Source of the DNA: Scalesia atractyloides
Taxonomy: Eukaryota > Streptophyta > Magnoliopsida > Asterales > Asteraceae
Assembly (NCBI GenBank): GCA_947069175.1
Contig: CAMTDV010000030.1
Span: 96,248,411 to 96,312,410, forward strand
Length of the DNA: 64,000 nt
Direction: 5' to 3'
This document shows positions 11,456 to 23,900 of the stretch, one piece after another. The translations under genes were made by a program, and so were the position numbers. The first letter of the stretch is position 1. Each line of letters begins with the position of its first letter. The notes below the pieces were generated by a model. The model had not been told where the DNA came from. It made no database searches and was given only the letters and a program-made list of their open reading frames with translations.

Positions 11456-11604
11456 ACTAGTGCATGAACATGTTTATTTCCTTAATGAACAAACACGAGC
11501 AAGAAATCTCGTTCGATAAGCGTTGATAAACCGTTCGTGGACATGTTCATTCCTTAATGGCCTTGTTCGTGTCCGTTCATTCGTTTACAGCCCTAATCAC
11601 AAGT

Positions 11605-13098
11605 TAACATAAGTAATTAAGTTTTACCCTTGGTTAAGTGGTTAGTCACTTATGCACGTTATTAGAAGGGTGAGTGTTAAACGTCCACCACCGAATATTG
11701 TGTTTCTTTGATATAAGACTAGATATTTTTTGCTTTATATATTTCCATTTTTAGCTGATGGCAACTAGTTAACGTTAGTTTACTTGATTTTCTTGGACTG
11801 GTTTCAATTCAAATCAAGATGTATATCAGATATTTAATTGTTCTTTATTTTTTGTGTCTTGAATTGGTTGTTTAAACCAATATAATCAATAATTTAAAAT
11901 GTGATTTCTTAACTCATCTTAGAATTAAGTTTCCAAATTTTTATTAACTTTAGTGTAACACCAAGTTGAATAAATTATTTGAATAGCTTAATATTGATCC
12001 ATATTTGTTTCATCTTGGATAACTTAGGTTAAGACTTAAATAATTATTCTAATAGCTTGTTACTAGAACTTTGGTTAATTTTGGTGAGCTGACCCGGTTG
12101 AATAAATTCCTATGATTGAAACATGGCGACATTGTTAACAAATACGGGCCCGCTATGTGATTTTGCAAATTATAAGGCTCCAAATGGTGTGGTATAAAGC
12201 CGCTATAGGCTTTATCACGTCACCTTAGCGTCATGTAGGCGACAACTCAGTAGAGGGTTTTATTGTTAACTACCATGGAGTGAGATAAAACTCAATAAAG
12301 CCACTATCATTATTACTCAATCATTATGTTTATTTTAACTTAGATGCATTTTGAATTTATAAACATTATAAAATAAAAAATTCATCCAATTTATAAACTA
12401 GAATTGCATTACAAACTTATCAAATTTATAAACCTATTACCCACTTATTTCATTTATAAACCCATTTTAAATGGCCCATTTATAAGCTTATTAGCCCATC
12501 CTAGTTAAAAAAAATCTCTTTAAACCTATCCACACTACGCGCGTGCGTACGCACACACACAAACAAAACAGTCCCACTCTCCTTCTCTAGCCGTTTTCCT
12601 GATCAACAAAAACAAAGTGTGGTGGAGATGATAGTGGTTGGCGGGTAAACGGATAGTGATGGGGTGGGACCCCCCCCTCTTCTCTTCTTGCGCCCACTAA
12701 GGGCTTGAGGACCACACCATAGTGTCCCTCTTTGACGCAGGCAAGATGGTGTAAAGGGCACTTTTAATCCGAGCTGCATGAGGGCTAGCCCACACCGTCC
12801 AGCCTAAAAATTTAATTTTATCTAACTCTTTATATTTATATTAGTGAAAACATTATTCATATTAAAATAGTCATTTCTTAAATTGATAGAAATGGGTTAT
12901 ATTTGTGGAAAAAGGCAAAATGATATGAATAGTATATTGAGAAAACAATAATTGAACCATCAGCTTCTAAATTGATTTGATTAATTCAGTTAGGTTTTTA
13001 CTGTTACATTTTAGTTTTCTGTTCACCTTTATGATGACCATCGTGTAGGCAGAGAAACAACCAATGTAAGGTAAGGAAGCCGACATTTGTTACAGAGG
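11605..13098. other. Intergenic DNA 3' of the NAD(P)-binding gene
   Basis: No gene is supported. A run of alternating purine-pyrimidine bases (CGCGCGTGCGTACGCACACA) lies around 12538-12560, and a GC-rich patch at 12640-12800 looks repeat-derived but could not be classified. The whole stretch recurs at about 57340-58833. Confidence 0.4.
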
Positions 13099-13106
13099 GC
13101 TATAAC

Positions 13107-13459
13107 TAGAGGTGTACAAATCGTTTTTTTTTCAATAACCGGTTTTGATTTTTAACCTAACCGGTTTTTTTCATCCAAATAAAAAAAAACCGGTTTCGGT
13201 TACCAACCGGTTTTTCAAACCCAAAAGAGTAACCGGTGTAACCAGTTTGGATCGGTTTTTAACCGGTTTAATCGAAAAAAAACCAGTTTTTTACCGGTTA
13301 AAACCGGTTTCAGTTTTAAAACCGGTTTCAAAGCTCAAGATCCCTAACCGGTCTACAACCGCCGGTTTGGTTCGGTTCTAAAACCGGTTTCGGTTTTAAA
13401 ACCGGTTTCGGTTTTTTTCCCGGTTTCAGTTCTAAAACCGTTTTTTTTGTACACCTCTA
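13107..13459. mobile_element. hAT-type MITE made of ACCGGTTT repeats
   Basis: The ends TAGAGGTGTACAAA and TTTGTACACCTCTA are perfect inverted repeats, flanked by an exact 8-bp duplication GCTATAAC (13099-13106 and 13460-13467). The interior is almost entirely AACCGGTTT-like short repeats in both orientations. The segmental duplicate carries the same insertion at 58842-59175 with fewer internal units. Confidence 0.85.
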
Positions 13460-13877
13460 GCTATAACATGAGTTACGAGGGGCCGGCACTGGGTTGGAAA
13501 CAGTGTTGTAGTAATCACTTGTCGGACAGTGGGGTGGAGACTAGCAATTAATAGGGATAAATCAGCAATTAATCGGCGCCTAGTTGGGATTTTTACAACC
13601 ATGTTAGAATGGGTGTAAAAGAATGGAGATGCGCCTAACATACATGTAGATGGAGCCATATAGTTTAGGTTGGAATGAGTGTAGAAAACACGGATTTAAA
13701 TCATTAACATAAACTATTATTATTATTCAAAGAACAAATTTGAATACAACCCAACCAGGCCAACAAATCTTATTGATACAAAAGATGAATATAGATACAA
13801 AAGAAGCCTTAGCTTAGAGACGTAGATCAAGGTTCCTAAGTCGTTTGAATGAGAAATCGAAGTTCCTGAAGTCGTCG

Positions 13878-16800
13878 CTATGCTTGCTCCTTCAATTTTT
13901 CAAACTGGTCTTTCCAGTTCGAAACATTTTCTTCCCCATTAACAACCTGTAATTAAACATGAATTCATGATTAATTCCTTATTTCAATTTCATAATAACT
14001 AGTCAATTTCCCCCTCGCTGCGCGGCGGGAATTATGTCGTTATTTGTTCGGTTAGTTATACTACCGACACTCGCTATAGTAATCGAAACAGAAAACCTTA
14101 CACCGATCAAAAACAATAAAAATGAATGTGATGTTGTTTAGTTGATATCGATTCAGTTAGTTTGTGTTCTATGTTTATTTTGTTCAACATTGTGACGTAA
14201 ATTTTATTGCAAATGAATATTTTTCCACTATCATACCAAACCTAACTTAAACTAGCTGAACAACATCTGTATTGGTACCGGTTTTTATTTTTATTATTTT
14301 TGTTTTCGATAAACCGACACCGTATCGCTACCATACTGTGTCAAATCGAACAACATCAGTCTCGTATCGCTACCATAGTGAAACGAAACCAAACAAACAA
14401 CATTGGTTCAGTACCAATATTTATTTTTACCCTTTTTTTCTTTCAATAAACCGACACCGTATCGCTATCGTACAATACCGTACTATACAACACCAATACC
14501 GATACTGTATTTTTTATGGTTTCTGGTTCTGAAAATTATTTATTTATACAAATTCGTATGTGACGATAAATGAATATCGGTACATGTACCGTGACAATCT
14601 GAACCAATTGATACCGTTCGAACAACATCAATGTCGCTCTACTGGTGTTCGTTTTTATCGTTTTCAGCCGATGTAAAACACGTGTTAATTTCTATACCTA
14701 GTGCATGTATGGTACCACTGCTATAAAGAATCGTATCGATACTGATCAAATGCCTGCAGAATGTTGTAAAAAATAAACAAATATAGATAGGGATTTAGAA
14801 TTTTTTATAAAAATTAACGGACGCACGTTATTATTGTACTGTTATGGTAAACAAACCGTATTAATACCGATCCAATGTCTACGAAATGTTAAAAAAAAAC
14901 AAACATAGATGCAGATTTAATTTTATTTTTTAAAGTTAATGAACACAAGTTATTCTAAAGTATCAATTTTAATAATAAATAAAATACTATTAATACAAAT
15001 AGAAAAACAAAAACTTAAAATTATTAATTAATCACTGTTTATTACTAAAACTCAAAATTAAATAACATATAAAATATCTAAAGATTAAAATATTTAAATA
15101 TTAAATACTGCTCATGGCAAGTTTGAAATCATATGTATAATATATAGAATCCAACTTTCAAGAGGGTGGCTAAGTGGTAAGCGGTTGAGCTTTTCTAGCA
15201 GAGGTGAGAGGTCTCATGTTCGAATCCAGCTTCCACTGGCTTTATGCCACCGGATCCCCACTGGTTAGCATGGTATTTCTGGGGTCCAGTGACTTTTTAA
15301 GTAACAAGTTATCACGGTTACCAAAAAAAAGATAATATATAGAGAATCCTGGCATAAAATATTTGGAAAGATAATATATAGAATCCTAGCATAGACTTGT
15401 CATTTTGAAAAAAAAGTAGAATTAACCAACCTCAAATACCAGTTCTTTTTCTGGCACTACATCAAGAGCTTCAATGCATATGAATGCGGCATCTTCCTTG
15501 CTAAGGCTTCCATTTGTTGTACAACCCTATAAAATGTAATATTAAACCAATTTTCAAAAATCAACCTTTTGGGACTGAAAACAGACCAAGAAAATACCTT
15601 CTCAAAACTGAAACCTGGCTTGCCCCCGCGATCATTAGTTAGCACCCCAGTTCGGACTATAGTGTATGGAATTCCTGACGCGATTACCGTGGATTCATCT
15701 TGCTCAGCAAGATTTCTTGCATTACTGCTCATCATTGCTTGAACACCACTACTTGCTCTATAAACAGACAGCTGCAACATCGTTAAATCACCATCTATAA
15801 CAAGCATTACATCTGGAGTATATGTGGCAAAAATGAGCTTCGGGCTAAAACATGCAATTTTTAATACAGATCAAAAAGTGGAATATAAACAACTACAACA
15901 TCGTTAAATCACCATCCATCCGATCTATTTAACCCCTTTCCCTTTAATTTCTTTTAATTTGACACATTCCCTTTTTAACTTTTAAGCAACCCAAAATTAG
16001 GGGTGTTTGGTTTCAAACCGGAAAACCATCCAAACCGGTCATCAGTTTGGTTTTTCACAGTCGGTTTTTTTCTTTAACTTTCGGTCGGTTTCAAAATTTT
16101 CAAACCGTAGTGAACGGTTTGGTTTACGGTTTCTACCGAAAACCGACCGTATAAAACCGGACCGGAACATTTTGAGAACATATTTAAGTCTTTTTATATA
16201 TTTTATCTTACACGTATTAAAATATCTATATTTTATAGTAGGTTTAATTTAAATAAATGTATGATTATATCATACATATAACTTTATAAGTTACATGTAT
16301 TCTTTCTTTTTACTAATTGTAATTAGTGAAGAAACTCATTTACATGCTTTTAAAGAGTTAAAGAACTAAAGCCAAAGGCTGCGTTGTTCCCAAATATTAT
16401 TTCATTTGTAAATTGTGGTTCAACATGTTTTTTATATTTTATGCCACTTTTTATATAAAAGTCTGATAAGGCTAAACCGTAAAACCAAACCGGAACCAAA
16501 CCGTTAGTAATGGTTCGGTTAGGTTTGGTTTTAATTTTCAACAGTTTGGTTTCGGTTTTCAAATACCATAAACAGTTACTAAGGTTTGGCTTACGGTTTA
16601 ACCCAAAAACCGTCCAAACCGGACCTTGAACACCCCTACCCAAAATGACTCAATGGTTGAAATAGGCGTCTCTGATAAGGAGATAAAGAGTACCTGAGAT
16701 AATATAACCACATGTTGTACCCCCTTCAAGCTCTCAGCTTTAGATAGAAAACCTTCCTGCAAAGAAACATGTACTGCATTCAATCTGCATAAATGCTCAT

Positions 16801-19283
16801 ATAAGATGAAGATAAAAAAAAGAGCTGGATTTTAGAAAATCATACACTGGGGCAAATAATCGAACGAACACCTCTCAGGGATTTCTTTAAGAAAGAAGAA
16901 TCCTTTGGATCTCCAGTAATCGACTATAAACATAACCAGAATTAAATATTAGTAAACATTAATGACATTTGAGAAAGTAAATCCACTAACCTCAACATAA
17001 GTACCAAATGATTCCATTGCAGCACGCTTGTCCTTCACCAGTGCTTTAACTCTAATTCGTTTGATAATTAAAGACAATATAATAGTCTGCAAAAGTCAAA
17101 ATAGTATGAACTTAACTTTATCTCTATGCACTAGGGCAACAAGAAACTACCCATCTACATCATCATCATACTCAGTAAATCCCACCAATAGCAAGCTAAG
17201 GTAGAGTTTGAGGAGGGTAGATGTAGACAGCCTTACCTCTACCCCGTAGGGATAGAGAGGCTGCTTCCAGTGAGACCCCCGGCTCGATTGTAGTTTTGTA
17301 TCAAGCCTTGGACCTATGGCACATAACACTAAAACAATCAGGACAAAGACCGATTGATGCATGTACCCTTGTGTCTTCAGCTATCAACGCCACCACATGA
17401 TGCATGATTAACCATCTGCCGCTTTTAACGTTATTTTCACGAAATTAGTAAAATAACGTTAAAGTTAGTACCATTTCACTTTTGCCCCTCAGCGCCCACA
17501 CACATATACATTAAAATAACGTTAAACTACCCATCTACATGTCAAATAAAAAATATGTATAGTAATCACAAACCTGACCAATCTCGTTATCACCATCAGT
17601 TACTAAAACTGCATCCTTCACTTCCTCTTTTTCTGTGTTTCATAGTGATGCAAATGGTTTAGTTAACAAATGAAAACTAAAATAACAATAATAATATTTT
17701 TAGTCTCCAGTAGATTACCCGAAGATTTATCTGCTTCTTCCAAATCGGATCCATCATCCGCATAAAGATCAGGTGCCCCATACCACTTCCTTAACTTTGG
17801 CCCCCCTGCACTATGAAAAAACAAGTCATATATAGGCACAGTTTGTTAGACACTTGGACTAAATGCCTTAGAAGCTCTAAGGTGCATGCCCCTGTCTACG
17901 CACTTAATATAGGTGATATATCGGTCCCCTCGTAAAATATCGGTGTCAAATATCGGTGTCAAATATCGGCGATATTGACCGATATATCACCAATATTTGA
18001 CCGATATCACTGATATATCACTGAATTATTAGTGTTAAGTTGCTATATATATAAATTCTGCATGATATCAAAATTTACTGATATCCCACCGATATCTCAC
18101 CGAGATAACCTATATCTCAAATATTGGTCATTGAACGATATCCGATATTTTACGCATTAACTGCATAGGCCCCTGTTCTCGATTCAACTTCAACAAATGT
18201 CCTTGAATTTTGGGCACTAGGTAGCCAGATTCCTCCTTACAACAATGAAGGACCTAAACACTTGTAAACATAAGGTTTTACATGGTCTGCTACTTCGCTA
18301 TCTAAAGTAGCCGATTTAACTTGTTTTTTTTAAAGCAAGGCTTACCCATTTCAGGCAACTTGTAAGGCTATAGGGTGTGGTCATGACCCTCATGACCACC
18401 ATGACCCTCCACATAGGCGCCATGTCATCCACCTCGAATCCACCATCCAAAACCACTGCCTAAAGGTGTGGTCATGACCCAAGCCACTATCCCCTTTATT
18501 TTTTAATTTATTTTTGTCTTAAAATCATCAAATGGGAGGGTCGTGGTTGCCGTGATTTAATCCACGCGAACCACGGTGATTTAATGAAAGGGGTGGTGTA
18601 GCGCATGAATAATGGTCCTATGTGGCAAATCATGACCCAACCAACCAATGACCCCCGTACCCCTTAGCCTAAGTGCACAGAATAACAAGACTAATTGACC
18701 GTATCGGTTACCCTTGAACCATTTCAGGTTATCATGTTATCCATTTACAAATTATTTTTCACTCCTTAAAACTAAAAAATAAATAAAAAATCCATCTTGA
18801 ACTTTATAAATTATAATCTTTTAAAACTCATATAATCATCACAACCATTTATAAGATCATGGATCTTAAGCATAACTTAAAAGCCTTCTCATCTGTAACA
18901 CTGTTAACATCTTCCCTATGAAATCAAATTTGCCCTGATTATCCAACTAATAGAGTATCATAATTCATAAAACTTAAACATAATTGCAGATTCCTAACAA
19001 AATAAATATCAAAATGTAACAAACCAACAGTGACAACAACATTACAATCAATTTGATCAGTAGAACTAGCACAAAATGCATGAATAATACCTTCGATGTA
19101 GTCGAGAATAACGTCGAAAAAACCCGGTTTACCCTTCTTGGATGAGAAGCAGAGGACGGGGCGCTTTCTGGCGTTGGCGAGAGTAGAACAATAGATACAG
19201 GAACTGGAATTTGTAAGAAGATTATCGTTTGAAGAATGTAAGAGTTTGTATGAAGATATTGATGAAGGTAGAACGGTCGCCAT
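13878..19283 (-). CDS. Chloroplast-type NAD(P)-binding Rossmann-fold protein (AT1G72640-like), 9 exons
   Basis: Exons on the minus strand are 19283-19091, 17805-17719, 17632-17574, 17086-16991, 16923-16846, 16756-16694, 15771-15598, 15526-15431 and 13946-13878. Every junction is GT-AG and phases agree, giving 915 nt (304 aa plus stop). The Ser-rich N-terminus (MATVLPSSISSYKLL) looks like a plastid transit peptide. Residues from about 95 (AVLVTDGDNEIGQ) form the beta-alpha-beta nucleotide-binding start, with a degenerate glycine motif. VQHVVILSQ, GIPYTIVRTG and KEDAAFICIEAL are typical of NmrA/SDR-like atypical short-chain dehydrogenases. The substrate is unknown. The last intron holds a SINE and a MITE, and another intron holds a 641-bp hAT MITE. 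The Arabidopsis assignment is from memory. Confidence 0.85.
13947..15157. other. Last intron of the NAD(P)-binding gene, repeat-rich
   Basis: Contains recurring CCGACACCGTATCGCTACC-like and ATACCGATAC-like blocks (14250-14900), probably from one or more degraded repeats. A compact GC-rich inverted stretch CTCGCTGCGCGGCGGG lies near 14013. I could not define ends or superfamily. Confidence 0.4.
15158..15310 (+). mobile_element. tRNA-derived SINE
   Basis: It has an A-box-like GTGGCTAAGTGG and a B-box-like TGTTCGAATCC about 45 bp downstream, followed by a non-tRNA body (CACCGGATCCCCACTGG). That is the layout of plant tRNA-derived SINEs. It sits in the last intron of the NAD(P)-binding gene, antisense to it, and is shared with the duplicate copy at about 60870-61022. 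Confidence 0.65.
15998..16638. mobile_element. hAT-type MITE in an intron of the NAD(P)-binding gene
   Basis: The ends TAGGGGTGTTTGG and (reverse complement) TAGGGGTGTTCAAGG are inverted repeats with an exact 8-bp duplication CCCAAAAT (15990-15997 and 16639-16646). The flanks are rich in AACCGGTTTGGTTT motifs. The duplicate copy has the same insertion at 61711-62335. Confidence 0.85.
17925..18170. repeat. CGATAT-rich repeat in intron 1 of the NAD(P)-binding gene
   Basis: AATATCGGTGATAT, ACCGATATATCACC and related short motifs recur in both orientations over 250 bp. It is probably a small DNA transposon, but no clean target site duplication was found. The copy at 63600-63850 has one unit rearranged. 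Confidence 0.55.
18366..18669. mobile_element. Tourist/PIF-Harbinger-like MITE
   Basis: The left end GGCTATAGGG and the reverse complement of the right end GGCTAAGGGG are inverted repeats, with TAA on both sides (18363-18365 and 18670-18672). The 304-bp interior is rich in CATGACC and non-coding. It lies in intron 1 of the NAD(P)-binding gene. Confidence 0.75.
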
Positions 19284-20905
19284 TGATGAGATGATTCAGT
19301 GAGCAACTCGTTAGCTTGTTTCGTCCATCCGTTTTCTGGATACCCGCGAGTTTGTGTCTGGGCCCTGGGGTCCTCCTTGATACAAGTTGGATGAGTCATG
19401 ACTCGAATCATACCCTTGATTCCTTGAACCATGCCTTGTTTGGATTAGAAAGTTTGATTAGGGTAGGGATGAGCTAATGTTACCGGGCTACGTTTTGAAC
19501 TGGTATTGGTATTGGTATCGAATTTACTGAACTAGGTAATTTTTTGTACCAATTAGGTACCGAATTTTAACATTTTTGGTACTGGTTTGCAATGAGTAAT
19601 TTTGTAAATGTTCTTTTACAATAATTTTAATCTTTTAGAGTAGTTTTAATCTTGTTGAGTAATTTTGTAAAATGTTTTTTACAGTAATTTTGATCTTGTA
19701 GGTTAATTATCAAAATTACTGTACTACTGTATTAAAATTACTTTACATCAAAATTACTCTACAAGTGTATCAAAATTACTCTGCAAACTTTATCAAATAA
19801 CATACAATTCAAAATTACTCAACAAAATTATTTGTAGAATAATTATGATACTCTACAAGATCAAAATTACTCTATAAGTACATTTTACAAAATTACTCTA
19901 CAAGATCATTTGTAGAGTAATTTTGATAATTACCCTACGACTAAATAATTACGAAAATGTTATCGTACATTTTTTTTTGTTTTTTTCATAACTTTCGTAC
20001 GTTTAGTACGTTAAACTTATTTGTACCAGACCTTTACTCTAATTTACAAAAAAAACCTTTGTTAGGCCATTTAATTTTTTACTACTCTTAACCTTTAAAC
20101 TTTCATTTTTACATATCATACCCCTCAACTACTTACGCCTTAAACTTTTTTCTTTATTTTTTTTTTATTTTTTTTCCTATTTCGGTGTATTATCGTTTCA
20201 ACTTTTTTATTTATTTTCACGGTATTTTTTACGTTTCGGTCTAAATTTTAAAGTTAACACGGTTAACACGTCACACACATGTGTAGTTCAACGTTTTTAT
20301 ATCTATTTTTTACGGTGTAAGCAATCCCGTTGCAACACGTGAGTCCTACATCTACTTTTTGTTTGGCTTAACGGACCAGTCGCAAAACGTGGGTCCTAAA
20401 TACTATTTTTATTTAAAATTGACAATTTTTTATAAGTTTCATTACGCTGTGAACTTAATTGATATAACCGGACGTCAACCCCACATCTGTCGACCCAATT
20501 TATATTTCCCTTTCAATTCCGAAACTCTGTTACGTTGATAAACGTTAAAGAAGTACTGAAAAAGCGCGACTGTACTTGAATTCCAGTAAATCTTTCAGTA
20601 CCTTTCTTCTCGTCCGAACCCTAATAACTCATATTTCCAGCATCCGAGTGCAAGAATTGACGAAAATAATCTGTCACAGCGTACAATTCAACCGGTCCTG
20701 ACACATTTTCATGCTAAATCGGTACCAATTCGAACAGGTAATTTTCCTGATTGAATTAATTGGGTTTTTGAGTCGATGATGAGAGTATAATGATGCAATG
20801 TGTAGTTGAAAGTGTGTAGAAGCTTTAATTTGATTTATTTGATTTGTTGTTATTATTTCAGTTATTGGATTTGAGGTGCATGTGGTGGAAATTGTGGATT
20901 GTTAT
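19284..20905. promoter_or_regulatory. Shared divergent promoter region of the NAD(P)-binding and TRF-like genes
   Basis: The two genes are transcribed away from each other with 1.6 kb between their start codons. The centre (about 19600-19960) is a repeat field of AGTAATTTTGAT / ATCAAAATTACT. A transcribed 5' leader of the TRF-like gene probably starts around 20500-20650. Its non-coding exon ends at 20737 (CAG/GTAATT) and resumes at 20862 after an acceptor TTATTTCAG. No other gene is seen. Confidence 0.6.
19600..19960. repeat. Repeated AGTAATTTTGAT motif in both orientations
   Basis: Units such as AGTAATTTTGATCTTGTAG and its complement TACAAGATCAAAATTACTC occur many times over 360 bp. They run in forward orientation on the left and mostly in reverse on the right, so the region could fold into a long imperfect hairpin. 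It may be a foldback element or a recently expanded motif. Confidence 0.6.
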
Positions 20906-23900
20906 ATGGAAACTGTGGTAGCAGTTGAAGATTCATCAAAGCAGATTGCTGATCCTGTTGTTTACAAGCTTGCTCGGGTAATTTGTGTTTCAATTTGTTA
21001 GGGTCATAGTTATGGAAAGCTCTAGGTGCGCTTAAGGCGCATAGGCCTCGCTTTGGGCTAGGCACATGGTGCGAAGAAAGCGAGTGCTTGAGCAAAAAAA
21101 AAAGCACACTTCAATGAAAAAAATAAAAAAATATATTATGGATTAGAATAGTACTATTTTTTCAAATAAAATAAACAAAAGCTATCGTAAAGCATTTAAT
21201 AACATCTAATTAGTACTACATTAAAAGAAAGAATCAATCGGTATTTAGTGCGCCTGGAGAGCTGAAGCGAGCGCCTAGGAACTAGAAGCGTAGTTAATGG
21301 GCCTCGCTTGGAAAAAGCGTCAAGGCGCATGAATTGATTGTTTAGTTGAGAAGATTTTAAATGCATGAAATGTTGTATTGAATTGTGATGTGGAAAAGGC
21401 TTATGTTAGTTATTGCTGATAGATGATAGTAAGTGAACACTTGAAGAGTTGAAGACATGCCTATTAATGATTAGTCTAGCAAGTCAGATAATGATTTTTT
21501 TTAGGAAATATTAATCCCTTTTGTGCTTTAGTATTACAAGCCCAAGCATGCTCTCCCAACTAGTTATAACCTTTTACAGCCGGTGTTGAGTTTGAAAGAT
21601 TAAAAGTTTTTTAAAAAGAATCATGACTGTGAGCCGGAGGTGCAGGCTTGGCTTCTTTATGTTGAGAATTTTCTTTATAGTCTGTTTTCTGTTAGTTATT
21701 TAAGCCATGGGAAGATTAAGCAAAAAAACAATGTCTTCGGAACATCAAGGGCTCTTCTCATCTTAATGATTTTCTGTTTTCTGATCAAAGTTTAATGCAG
21801 AAATATATGTGGATTCTGAGTGTGAAAATTGGGAACCTTTAAAAATAAAATTCGATATGTTGTGTATTTTCCAGGTTGTAGGTGATGAGATGTATATACC
21901 TGCAACTGACGACGATATGAAAGCGGAGGACTTAATTGATCATAAGAGTTCCCTTCATATTGTTCTCGACAACAGTCAGCCTGTCGTCTGCTCTTCAAAT
22001 AATGACACTTTTGGTCAGGAGTTTACGCCCATTGACTATGAAGGTCTCTGTAGTTGGGGTTTTCCATTATTATTTTTTTCATTGCTTCCTTGTTTGTCAT
22101 TATACGTCATTGCCTTATTTTCTACATTTAACACTAAGAAGTGATGTATACTAATTACGATTTATCTACTTAAGCTTGCTATTAATACTGTATCAAGTTT
22201 TAAAATGCTTTTTCGGAAGCTTTAACTATGTATGCTTCAGTTTCCCTTTTGATTGTATCTTATGCTCGTAGTTCATCTAAATGAAAATAAAAAAATCACA
22301 GAACTCTTAAAATTCGAGGACTCTTCTACTCAAGGAGAAAGATCAGATGTCGTAGTTAACTCAACAGTTGATCTAGGGACATTGAATCCCAAATTTGAGG
22401 TACTGTTTTGTTTTGAACATCATGCAAGCTTGTTACTTATTTACCCTCTATAATTCACCTTGAAATAACTTCAAGATTGTAGTACTCGTACAAGAATGTA
22501 ATTAATTTTATATTTATTGTGCATTCATGTATTGAACTGCAGGAAGGTACTCGATCAGAGTCAACTCCCGTTGATGGTCCGATTGACCAATCTAGGGTTA
22601 GAAAACAAGCAGATGCTCCACTAGGACCTACCGAGGGTGAACCATCAACTTCAACGGTATCCGCTAGTTGGAAACCTGATTTTTCTAAGCTGAACGGGGA
22701 GATATGTTTGGACAATCTTTCAATAAAAGAACTTCATGCAACGTTTAAGGCTACTTTCGGCAGAGAAACTTCTGCGAAGGACAAACAGTGGCTGAAGAGA
22801 CGTATTTCCATGGGGTTGTCGAATTCTTGTGATTTTTCAGCTACCACTTTTTTAATCGAAAATAACAAAGTAAAAAGGAAAGACTGTAATAGTGAAGGTG
22901 AGAATGATAACAAGGACTCTGACGCTCGACTTGAAGGAAGACATGTTAGTGACGATAATAATATATCAGCTGGTCAGAGTCAAACTATTCAAATAGAAAG
23001 TCAAATAGAAACTACTCCTAAGCATCATATTGATTTTGAAGATGATAATCAGGGAAATAAAAGAGTTAGGAAGCCCACAAAGCGTTATATTGAAGAAGCT
23101 TCGGAATCTGTCTCCTGTGAATACAGTGGAAGACTGGTGACTTCTGTTAAAAGTTCTGGAAGTGGGCCACGAACGCGTGTCAGGCCCGTTCATAACATCC
23201 AGCCCGTTAGGAAACCTCTGGTCACTCGTCAGGATTCACTTGGAGGTTCTGGGGTTAAAGTTCCGTATGTTTCTAGGATCAGAAGAGGACGCCCGAGAGA
23301 AAACATTATGGCTCTTATGGTAATGTTGAAAGACTTAAATTTGATTTTTCTTGGTAATTTAATTCGTTCTCTTGTTTCTGATGTTTATGTGGTAGCTTAT
23401 TACATACGTAGTTGTTGGTTCCCAATTCGAGCCTATTCAGTTAATAGATCCAATAAAGTTTTTGGCCAAATAAAAAAGCAACAAGCCTGCTAATATTTAA
23501 GGAGGTTGCAAGTAATATATTATTTATAAGATTGTAACAAAACTTTTTATTGGCCAAGTAAAGAAAATATATAAATGTTGATTTTATTGGCCGTTTGGTT
23601 TGGTTAATTCAGTTCTTTAGACGCATATAACCATAACCGAACCATAAAGTCACTTGCAAAAAATAATCTGTAACCGAAACCATTGTTTCTTAGTTACTTT
23701 GGTCATTTCGGTTTTGAGTTTTTGTGTGTGTATGCTAACATACTATACAATAGTATTAGTGTGACCACTGTTTAATGAATAAAGAATGTTGTTGCTCATC
23801 AGTGGTATATTTTACTTGAAATTTTTCAGCCCTTCAGAATGGGAATGACAGCAAGCCTAGTAACAAAGGACCATGATGAACATGATCCTCGGTCGGATGA

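Larger units (their letters stand above)
2002..11462. mobile_element. CACTA (En/Spm-type) transposon, non-autonomous, with nested LTR insertions
   Basis: The left terminus CACTAGTACAAAAGTGATCA and the reverse complement of the right terminus CACTAGTACATAATTGATCA are terminal inverted repeats starting with the diagnostic CACTA. The 3-bp duplication CAT lies on both sides (1999-2001 and 11463-11465). Subterminal palindromic units built on GATGCGGTTCTAGAACCGC occur near both ends, as is usual in this superfamily. Removing the two solo LTRs leaves about 4.4 kb of element sequence. I see no transposase, so it would need one supplied in trans. A MITE and a degenerate minisatellite lie inside. Confidence 0.88.
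1498..11596. mobile_element. Non-autonomous hAT-like element, split by a CACTA insertion
   Basis: The left end AGGGTTGTAAATAAACAG mirrors the right end, whose reverse complement reads AGGGCTGTAAACGAATG. An exact 8-bp duplication TCACAAGT flanks the element at 1490-1497 and 11597-11604, as expected for hAT transposons. Its own sequence is only 1498-2001 plus 11463-11596 and is rich in GTTCATGAACA / GTTCGTGT-type repeats with no coding capacity. The rest is a later CACTA element. Confidence 0.8.

Noticed and set aside
11620..11690. Possible second SINE (GGTTAAGTGGTTAGTC)
   Set aside because: It has an A-box-like stretch but no convincing B-box or SINE body.
13145..13381. A 78-codon frame
   Set aside because: It translates the ACCGGTTT repeats of a MITE.
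16350..16643. Minus-strand frame with FGLNRKPN-like repeats
   Set aside because: It is the AACCGG-rich hAT MITE in an intron.
18974..19432. A 152-codon minus frame overlapping exon 1 of the NAD(P)-binding gene
   Set aside because: It is in another frame from the exon chain that joins perfectly into 304 codons. It shows no family features.
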